From: Frankia casuarinae
Lineage (GTDB): Bacteria > Actinomycetota > Actinomycetes > Frankiales > Frankiaceae
Length of the DNA stretch: 64,000 nucleotides
Reading direction: 5' to 3'
Assembly (NCBI RefSeq): GCF_000013345.1
Contig: NC_007777.1
Coordinates: 5,208,001-5,272,000 of the forward strand
Shown here piece by piece: positions 58,512 through 64,000 of this stretch. A program made the translations under genes and the position numbers. The notes beneath the pieces are model-generated. The model did no database searches. It had not been told where the DNA came from and saw only the letters and a program-made list of their open reading frames with translations. How positions within the stretch are numbered: position 1 is the first letter of the stretch; every line of letters starts with the position of its first letter.

Positions 58512-58949
58512 CTAACGCTTCTTGACCCGGCACACCCGTTCGAGGATGAGGCCCCCGGTTAACAGCACCATCGCCGCAGCCAACCCGAGACCCGCGGTGA
58601 GCGCGTCGCCGCCCGCGGTCGGGAACTCCCCCGTGCGGGGCATGGTGTAGCCGAACACACCCGCCCAGATGCCGGCGAGCGCCGCTCCGACGACGGAGCT
58701 CGCCTTGGCCAACGCGGCGAGCCGGGCGACCGTGAGCGGGAGGATCGGCCGCGTTCCCGGCCGCCCCTCCAGCCGGCGACGGGTCAGGGATGCGACCTGG
58801 AGCTCGATGGCACCGATCATGAGAACCGACACCGACGCCGTTCGCGGCAGCGTGGGAATCGATCGGTACGCCCACCACAGCAGCAGGTACCCGAGTACCC
58901 CGAACGCCACCGCGACCGCGATGAGATCACGTGCCCGGGTCGGTCTCAC
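58512..58949 (-). CDS. DUF3180 membrane protein
   Basis: 145 residues, four predicted membrane helices (about 8-28, 36-56, 85-105, 113-135). MRPTRARDLIAVAVAFGVLG at the start and the conserved small loops match DUF3180. Found next to folK in mycobacteria and other actinobacteria (Rv3605c type); function unknown. GTG overlaps the folK stop by four bases, so it is the last gene of the folate operon. Confidence 0.88.
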   Translation of the reverse strand: MRPTRARDLIAVAVAFGVLGYLLLWWAYRSIPTLPRTASVSVLMIGAIELQVASLTRRRLEGRPGTRPILPLTVARLAALAKASSVVGAALAGIWAGVFGYTMPRTGEFPTAGGDALTAGLGLAAAMVLLTGGLILERVCRVKKR

Positions 58950-59551
58950 CTGGCCGCCTCTTCGGCGTCACTGCCGCCGACGGCGGGATCGGTGACGGCA
59001 TCGGCCCCCGGATCCGCCTCGACCACGGGATCCGACAGCGACCACGGGATCCGGCGCAGACCGGCCGGGTGCTTCCCCGCGGCCATCCGGGCGACCAGAT
59101 CGGCGACCCGCCCGTGCCCGGGCAGCGTCGCCTCGGGATCAACGTCCAGCCAGGGCACGCAGACGAAGGCCCGCAGATGTGCTCGGGGATGCGGCACGAG
59201 GATCTCGGGGTCGTCACTGCGCAGGTCACCGATCGCGATGACATCGACGTCGAGCGTTCGCGGGCCCCACCGGACGGCCCGGACCCGCGCGGCCCGTTCC
59301 TCCACCTCGCGGACGACCTCGAGCAGATCACGCGGGGGTGCCGGGCGCACCAGGACGACGGCGTTCAGGTAGTCGTCCTGCTCGGGTCCACCGACGGGTG
59401 CCGTCTCGTACACCGGTGAGCCGGCGAGCACCCCCAGCGCGCGGTCGAGCCGATGGACGGCGGCGGACAGCCGGCCCAGACGATCGCCGAGGTTGGACCC
59501 GAGCGACAGCACCGCATGCTCCGGCCGGGTCATCATCCGGTCACCCGCCAT
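58946..59551 (-). CDS. folK: 6-hydroxymethyl-7,8-dihydropterin pyrophosphokinase
   Basis: 201 residues. Transfers pyrophosphate from ATP to the pterin in folate synthesis. HPPK motifs: LSLGSNLGDRLGRLSAAVHR, VYETAPVGGPEQDDYLNAVV, RWGPRTLDVDVIAIGDL (metal-binding DVD) and LVPHPRAHLRAFVCVPW. The last 45 residues are an Asp/Pro-rich tail not found in the core enzyme. The ATG at 59551 overlaps folB by eleven bases; Met6 and Met7 are possible alternative starts. Confidence 0.95.
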   Translation of the reverse strand: MAGDRMMTRPEHAVLSLGSNLGDRLGRLSAAVHRLDRALGVLAGSPVYETAPVGGPEQDDYLNAVVLVRPAPPRDLLEVVREVEERAARVRAVRWGPRTLDVDVIAIGDLRSDDPEILVPHPRAHLRAFVCVPWLDVDPEATLPGHGRVADLVARMAAGKHPAGLRRIPWSLSDPVVEADPGADAVTDPAVGGSDAEEAAR

Positions 59552-60023
59552 CGGTGACGACCCCCGCGGCCGCGGCCGGCGCGGTCACCGACTCGACGCC
59601 GTCGACCCGGTTGCGGACGATCGTCACCGCGACATCGGCGAACGGAACCGCGATCGGGGCCGCGGGCTTGTGGACAGTCACCTCGGCCCGCATCACCCGA
59701 CCGTCCCGCAGACAGGCGCGGACGAGTCGATCGGCGAGGGTCTCAATCAGATTCACGGGTTCTCCGGTGACGATCCCGGCAAGGGTCTCGGCAAGCTCGC
59801 CGTAGTGCACGGTGCGGGTCACGTCGTCGTGGAACGCCGCCGAAGAGAGGTCGAGCCACAGCGTGGCATCGACGACGAACTCCTGGCCAAGATCCCGTTC
59901 CGCCGCCAGAACCCCGTGGTAGCCGCGAGCCCGCAGCCCCGACAGGGTGATCCGGTCGAGCGACGTGGCCCTCGATTGGGAGGCGACCTCCGCTGCGGAG
60001 CCCGTCACCGCGGAGCCCGTCAC
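59541..60023 (-). CDS. folB: dihydroneopterin aldolase
   Basis: 160 residues. Converts dihydroneopterin to 6-hydroxymethyldihydropterin. Motifs: DRITLSGLRARGYHGVLAAE, FVVDATLWLDLSSAAFHDDV, VHYGELAETLAGIVTGEPVN, LIETLADRLVRACL and VTVHKPAAPIAVPFADVAV (catalytic Lys). The GTG at 60023 overlaps the folP stop as GTGA; a 15-base repeat around the start offers GTG codons at 60035 and 60008 too. Confidence 0.94.
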   Translation of the reverse strand: MTGSAVTGSAAEVASQSRATSLDRITLSGLRARGYHGVLAAERDLGQEFVVDATLWLDLSSAAFHDDVTRTVHYGELAETLAGIVTGEPVNLIETLADRLVRACLRDGRVMRAEVTVHKPAAPIAVPFADVAVTIVRNRVDGVESVTAPAAAAGVVTDGG

Positions 60024-60955
60024 CGCGGAGCCCACGGAACCTCCCGATCTTCCACGCGGCCGGGATCCACGGCCCGGCCGGGATCGGCCTCGGGTCCGTC
60101 CCCGCGCCGGTCACTATCGTCCCGCCAGGCGCGCACGACCCGCACGGCGTCGGCGGCCGGCCGGACGGCGTGCACCCGCACGCCCCACACCCCGGCCGCG
60201 GCCAGCAACGCGGTGGTCGCCTGGGTGGCGTCGTCCCGGTCGGCGACCGGCCGGGCCGGGCCGTTCGCGTCCGCCAGTACCGAGCCGAGAAACGACTTGC
60301 GGGACGTGCCGACGAGCAGCGGCCGGCCGAGCGCGACGAAGGCGTCGATGTGGCGCAGAAGCGTCCAGTTGTGCCGGGCGGTCTTGGCGAAGCCGATGCC
60401 GGGGTCGAGGATGACCCGATCCTCGGCGATCCCGGCGGCCAGCACGGCCCCGAGCCGGTCCACGAGCTCCGCGACCACCTCCGCGACCACGTCGCGGTAC
60501 ACCGCCCGGGACGCCATGTCCGCACTGGTCCCCCGCCCATGCATCAGCACGTAGTGCACGCCACGGTCGGCGACGAGACCGAGCAGATCGGGATCGGCGC
60601 CGCCGGACACGTCGTTGACGAGCACCGCCCCGGCGTCGACCGCGGCGGCGGCCACAGCGGCACGGCTGGTGTCGACGCTGACCCGGACGCCCGCGGCGGC
60701 GAGCTCGGCCACCACCGGAAGCACGCGACGCATCTCCTCGGCGGCGATGACCCGAGACGCGCCCGGTCGGGTCGACTCACCACCGACGTCGACGAGATCC
60801 GCCCCGTCGTCGGCCATCCGCAGCCCGGCCCGGACCGCGTCCAGCGGATCGAGGTAGGTACCGCCGTCCGAGAACGAGTCCGGCGTGACGTTGACGACGC
60901 CCATCACCCTGGTCAGGCCGCCCGGCAGGAGGAGTTCCTCGACGGTCCCGCTCAT
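60020..60955 (-). CDS. folP: dihydropteroate synthase
   Basis: 311 residues. Joins the pterin pyrophosphate to p-aminobenzoate; sulfonamide target. Signatures: VMGVVNVTPDSFSDGGTYLD, GADLVDVGGESTRPGASRV, VSVDTSRAAVAAAAVDAGA, VLVNDVSGGADP, ILDPGIGFAKTARHNWTLL and LLVGTSRKSFLG. The C-terminal 35 residues are an Asp/Arg-rich extension. ATG at 60955 has GGAGG six bases upstream and overlaps the GNAT stop (ATGA). Confidence 0.96.
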   Translation of the reverse strand: MSGTVEELLLPGGLTRVMGVVNVTPDSFSDGGTYLDPLDAVRAGLRMADDGADLVDVGGESTRPGASRVIAAEEMRRVLPVVAELAAAGVRVSVDTSRAAVAAAAVDAGAVLVNDVSGGADPDLLGLVADRGVHYVLMHGRGTSADMASRAVYRDVVAEVVAELVDRLGAVLAAGIAEDRVILDPGIGFAKTARHNWTLLRHIDAFVALGRPLLVGTSRKSFLGSVLADANGPARPVADRDDATQATTALLAAAGVWGVRVHAVRPAADAVRVVRAWRDDSDRRGDGPEADPGRAVDPGRVEDREVPWAPR

Positions 60956-61893
60956 GGGAGACCTCCACCGGACGTCGCGTCCAGCGGCGCACGGCGGTAG
61001 GTGTAGCGGTAGACCGGCCGGAAACCAAGATCGGCGTACAGGCCCCGCGCCGCGGCGCTGACCTCTTCGACCTGCAGATACGCATGAGTGGCGCCTCTGC
61101 CCGCCGCCCACTCGGCGAGTGCCGCGATAACCCGGCGGGCCGCGCCCCGGCCACGGGCCACGGGCAGGGTGGCCATGCTGTAGACACCCAGCCAACGGTC
61201 GTCCGCGATGCCGCGTCCGACCGCCGCCGGCATGCCGTCCACGGTCAGGGTGATGTAGATGGTGGGCAGCCGCAGCGCCGAGAGCACCGCGAGCGTGCCG
61301 GGCCGCTGCGCGTTGAACGTCGTCAGCACCTGGCCGGCGACATCCAGCCACTCATCCGCCGGCGTGGTGGTGACGGTCATCCCCACCGAGCCGGCAGCCG
61401 CCGGTGCCCGGTCGGCACCACTCACAAGGCCGGCGAGAGGCGCCGTGCAGACGTCGGTAGGACCGGTGTCGTCGTACCCGGCGGCGTCGAGGACCGCGCC
61501 GAGCCCGGTCGGCCGGGAGAAGGGTGTCAGCTGGAAGGTCGGCGGCAGACCGGCGGCGGTGTAGAAATCCCGCACCGTGGCAAGCGCCGCGGCGAGGTCG
61601 GGCACGTCGCCGCGGGCCCAGACCGAGTTGCCTCGCCGGGACGACCCGGCGGACTCGCGCAGCACCCACCCGGCCCGTTCGACCTGGCGCAACGGCGGCC
61701 AGGCCCGGTGCGCCAGGTCATCGAGCTCACGGGCCAGGGACGCGTCGGCGGACGGCAGGTTCGTCCGCGGCCCGACCAGCGGATCGGCGGGACACCGCGC
61801 CACACGGTCATCAGGCACGGCGCGCCGACCACGGCCGGCCTGGTCGACACCAGCTGCGCGACCTGCCGGCCGGAAAGCACGTCGGGGGGCCAT
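60952..61893 (-). CDS. GNAT-family N-acetyltransferase in folate operon
   Basis: 313 residues. The N-terminal half (LARELDDLAHRAWPPLRQVE, GWVLRESAGSSRRGNSVWAR, YTAAGLPPTFQLTPF) is an N-terminal GNAT-like lobe; the C-terminal half has the acetyl-CoA motif LPVARGRGAARRVIAALAEW, AYLQVEEVSAAARGLYADLG and FRPVYRYTYRR. Double-lobe arrangement as in several actinobacterial acetyltransferases. ATG at 61893 chosen because TATCGT lies five bases upstream; the frame is open to an ATG at 62034, adding a repeat-encoded tail. Its ATGA overlap with folP makes it the first gene of the operon. Substrate unknown. Confidence 0.85.
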   Translation of the reverse strand: MAPRRAFRPAGRAAGVDQAGRGRRAVPDDRVARCPADPLVGPRTNLPSADASLARELDDLAHRAWPPLRQVERAGWVLRESAGSSRRGNSVWARGDVPDLAAALATVRDFYTAAGLPPTFQLTPFSRPTGLGAVLDAAGYDDTGPTDVCTAPLAGLVSGADRAPAAAGSVGMTVTTTPADEWLDVAGQVLTTFNAQRPGTLAVLSALRLPTIYITLTVDGMPAAVGRGIADDRWLGVYSMATLPVARGRGAARRVIAALAEWAAGRGATHAYLQVEEVSAAARGLYADLGFRPVYRYTYRRAPLDATSGGGLP

Positions 61894-61898
61894 CGACC

Positions 61899-61904
61899 AC
61901 GATA
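61899..61904 (-). promoter_or_regulatory. candidate -10 element of GNAT-fol operon
   Basis: TATCGT on the minus strand, five bases before the ATG at 61893; no Shine-Dalgarno sequence at this start. Confidence 0.3.
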
Positions 61905-61915
61905 CCGAGGCTACC

Positions 61916-61983
61916 GATCCGAACGCGGGGATGGACGACCCGAACGCGGGGATGGACGACCCGAGCGCGGGGATGGACGCCGG
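61916..61983. repeat. 21-bp tandem repeat upstream of fol operon
   Basis: Just over three copies of a 21-base unit containing CGAACGCGGGGATGGACGAC, with one GAACG to GAGCG change. It lies either in the leader of the GNAT-fol transcript or, if the ATG at 62034 is used, in the coding sequence (SSIPAFG repeats). Confidence 0.7.
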
Positions 61984-62026
61984 CGCCGATCGGACCAACA
62001 TCGGGTCCCCCAGCTTCACCTTTTCG

Positions 62027-62053
62027 GTAATCATGACAAGGTGTCATGATTAC
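62027..62053. promoter_or_regulatory. perfect 27-bp operator-like palindrome
   Basis: GTAATCATGACA (62027-62038), spacer AGG, then TGTCATGATTAC (62042-62053), its exact reverse complement. It is AT-rich in GC-rich surroundings and lies about 135 bases before the GNAT-fol start. It is symmetrical like a dimeric repressor site and lacks a terminator context. The cognate regulator is unknown. Confidence 0.7.
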
Positions 62054-62352
62054 AAAGCTATTGCCGCCTCGTTCCCGTTCTGGAGCGAACCGGCGGCGGG
62101 CCGCATCCCGGCCTCCCTCGGCTCGTCGCCCGGGACCCTCCCGGGCCGGGGCGATGATCCACAAGCCTGCGCCGCGCGATCCTGTCGGTCCTGCCAGCGC
62201 CCCCCTTCCTCATCCCGCCACCGCCGACCGGCGAGCTCCACCGCCGCATCGCACCGCCGCCGGCTTGCCCGCCAAACATGATCGGCAGAGGAAACCTCCG
62301 GGTAACACCACGCAGAGCCACGATGACAGGAACTTTGCGCACCAATAATCAT
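62050..62352 (-). pseudogene. possible remnant of an HxlR-type regulator
   Basis: A 100-codon minus-strand frame begins with ATG at 62352 behind GGAGGG. It contains RRCDAAVELAGRRW, very like the conserved start of the HxlR winged helix (C-x-A-x-E-L-x-G-x-R-W), but the following recognition region is absent and replaced by Arg/Gly-rich sequence. Either a decayed gene or chance similarity; the frame ends in the 27-bp palindrome. Low confidence. Confidence 0.25.
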
Positions 62353-62353
62353 C

Positions 62354-62663
62354 ACCCTCCGGCGCAGCCTCCCTCCTACTATTGACAAAGCGAGACACAG
62401 GCCAGATCCGGTCGGACCAACCAGAGCGACCGGAACGACCGGCCGGCGGCAGCGAGGCCGTCGTACGACCGCCGGGAGACTTCGGCCGTTGATCGCTGGA
62501 TCCGGCCGGACCGCCGTCAGGGAGGATGGCGGTCGCGGCACCGATGCGGGCGCGTGGTCTCACTGTGCGCCCCCGGTCGGTCGCTTCTCGCGGTGGGCTC
62601 TACCCCCACTACCTTGTCGTCACGGTCACGACCGTGGTGCTGTCTGAAGGAAGGACGCGCGGC
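62354..62663. other. intergenic region upstream of TPR gene
   Basis: About 310 bases without a supported gene. Contains CTCCTACTATTGACAAAG around 62372 (a TTGACA at 62383) and GAAGGAAGGA just before the 62664 start. A promoter for the rightward gene is likely here. Confidence 0.35.
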
Positions 62664-64000
62664 ATGCCGCAGTCGAGCGGATCTTCACCGACGCGCGGGC
62701 CCGACCCCGGGGCCTGGGTCCCGGCGAGCCGGGCGGCCCCTCTCCCACCCTGGTGGGCGACCACCGAGTCGATCGTCATCCCGCCGGCGCGCATCCCTCC
62801 GGACGACCACCCCGAGGACTACGAGCCGGCGCCACCGCCCCAGCCTTCGATGACGAAAGCCGCAACGAGCCCCACCGATGTGTCGCCGGCACCCGCGGGC
62901 ACGCCATCCTTCGGCACTGTGAGCGAAGCACCATTCGGCGCTGTGAGCGGAGCGATCCCGGCGCAGCCGACACCGTCGTCGGCCCCCCACACCACACGCC
63001 TCGGCGCCCCGGCCCCCGGTGCCTCGGACCGCAGGCAGTTCCATCGCTATGCGGGAGCGGCGGTCATGACCGCGATCCTCGCCGAGGGACAGATCATGGA
63101 GGTCTCGGACGTCCTCGCGGCCAGTCCGATCCAGCTCGCCCTGGAACGCGCCGACGATCTGCTCGACGACCTCCTCGACGCGCACGAGGCGACCCCACCC
63201 GCGCACATCCTGGCCCAGACCGAGCGGTTGCGCCGCGGCCTGGAGCGACTCAGCCGGCGGTCCATCCCCGCCGGCGACGCCCACCGGCGCGACGTGCTGC
63301 GGGGGCGGGTCGCCGTGCTGGGTGCGGATGCGGCCTTCAAACTCGGTGACATCGAGACCGCGCGGTCGCTGACGTCGCTCGGGTTCCAGGCGGGGCGCTC
63401 GGTGGGTGAGGGTGCGCTTCGCGGTTCGGCCCGGGAAGTCGCGGCCGTCAACGAGTTCTACGCCGGCCGGCCCGACGAGGCGCTCCGCCTTGCCCGGGAC
63501 GGGCTGACCCACGTCAGTGGCGGTGCCGTGCGGGCCCGACTTGTCTGCCAGGAGGCGCGTGCCCTCGCCGCCCTCGGTGACGTGCGGGGCGCGGCCCAGG
63601 CCCTGGACCGGGCGTACGACCTGGCGGACGCCATCCCGGCGGACCAGTGGGGCCGTCCCGGTCCGAGTTTCGACCAGTTCAATCCGGTCGAGGTGCCCTA
63701 CAACGCCACGACGGCCCTGTGTCTACTCGGCCGACCACAGGCCGCCCAGGAACACGCGGATCTCGCCCTGCCGAAGCTGGACGGGATGAACGCCCCGGGA
63801 TTCCGGTCGGTGATCCGCCTCGATCTCGCCCTGGCGCTGGCCCGGCAGGGTCGCCTGGAACTCGACCAGGTCTGCGCCCTGGCCACCGAGGCGATCCAGA
63901 TCTCCTGGGGGCGAACCGTGGCCTCCGTCTCGGGACGCGCGGATCAGCTGCTCGCGGCCACCCGGCCGCACAGCGAGGTGCGCCAGGTGCGGGACCTCGC
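62664..64000 (+). CDS. TPR-type regulatory protein lacking HTH, cut by window edge
   Basis: 445 codons are visible and the frame is open at the right edge. Residues 1-120 are Pro/Ala/Ser-rich and disordered. From about 123 (ASDRRQFHRYAGAAVMTAIL) it resembles the region that follows the helix-turn-helix in actinobacterial XRE/TPR regulators, and a run of helical repeats follows (AAFKLGDIETARSLTSLGFQ, NEFYAGRPDEALRLARDGL, CQEARALAALGDVRGAAQAL, YNATTALCLLGRPQAAQEHA). No HTH precedes the repeats. GGAAGGA precedes the ATG. Such HTH-less TPR proteins are common in Frankia and Streptomyces and probably bind partner proteins. Confidence 0.72.
   Translation, partial: MPQSSGSSPTRGPDPGAWVPASRAAPLPPWWATTESIVIPPARIPPDDHPEDYEPAPPPQPSMTKAATSPTDVSPAPAGTPSFGTVSEAPFGAVSGAIPAQPTPSSAPHTTRLGAPAPGASDRRQFHRYAGAAVMTAILAEGQIMEVSDVLAASPIQLALERADDLLDDLLDAHEATPPAHILAQTERLRRGLERLSRRSIPAGDAHRRDVLRGRVAVLGADAAFKLGDIETARSLTSLGFQAGRSVGEGALRGSAREVAAVNEFYAGRPDEALRLARDGLTHVSGGAVRARLVCQEARALAALGDVRGAAQALDRAYDLADAIPADQWGRPGPSFDQFNPVEVPYNATTALCLLGRPQAAQEHADLALPKLDGMNAPGFRSVIRLDLALALARQGRLELDQVCALATEAIQISWGRTVASVSGRADQLLAATRPHSEVRQVRDL

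Overview
The window comes from a very GC-rich actinobacterium, most likely Frankia or a close relative. Nearly all codons end in G or C and GTG starts are common. Many genes belong to families largely confined to Actinobacteria: resuscitation-promoting factors, DUF3151, DUF3180, DUF3263, RNHCP, an MptB-like mannosyltransferase and bacterial XPB. The genus is an inference from overall character, not a database match. There are no insertion sequences, prophage genes, CRISPR arrays, rRNAs or tRNAs that I could recognise; this is mostly chromosomal backbone with a few lineage-specific insertions.

Layout. 1-3.7 kb: minus-strand genes for an N-acetyltransferase (cut by the window edge), an epimerase-like protein that has lost its YxxxK pair, a CAP-domain protein and a DedA membrane protein. 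4-5 kb: class II aldolase. 5-8.2 kb: two tandem rpf genes, each behind its own c-di-AMP (ydaO-type) riboswitch. 8.3-15.6 kb: DUF3151 and five purine genes (purA, purD, purE, purB, purC). 16.3-21.5 kb: a tightly coupled panC-panD-nadB-nadC-coaX operon making pantothenate, NAD and CoA precursors. 21.6-28.6 kb: SGNH hydrolase, FhuF-like ferric reductase, clpC and a purple acid phosphatase. 29.5-34.9 kb: a 1,231-residue GAP1-related protein with a C-terminal membrane anchor, then a membrane-anchored PP2C phosphatase. 35-40 kb: three polytopic membrane proteins, at least two of them GT-C mannosyltransferases. 40-47 kb: glutamate/leucine-type dehydrogenase, RNHCP, DUF3263, LytR_C, the trehalose genes otsB and otsA with a gene fragment between them, and a HAD phosphatase. 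47-51.5 kb: thrC under a SAM-I riboswitch, groEL under two CIRCE operators, and a Uma2-type nuclease. 51.6-58.3 kb: XPB helicase with its helicase-associated partner and two lineage proteins. 58.5-61.9 kb: an overlapping GNAT-folP-folB-folK-DUF3180 folate operon. 62-64 kb: a perfect 27-bp palindrome and the start of a TPR-type protein that runs off the window.

Regulation is the richest part. I could place two c-di-AMP riboswitches, one SAM riboswitch whose P1 stem overlaps the Shine-Dalgarno sequence, two CIRCE boxes, a candidate iron box and several long perfect terminator hairpins. A recurring arrangement, a -10 hexamer followed by exactly six bases and then the start codon, marks several genes (purA, purC, DUF3151, RNHCP, dedA and a small ORF upstream of purD) as probably leaderless. 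Short tandem repeats whose unit is a multiple of three interrupt many proteins, including the catalytic core of OtsA.
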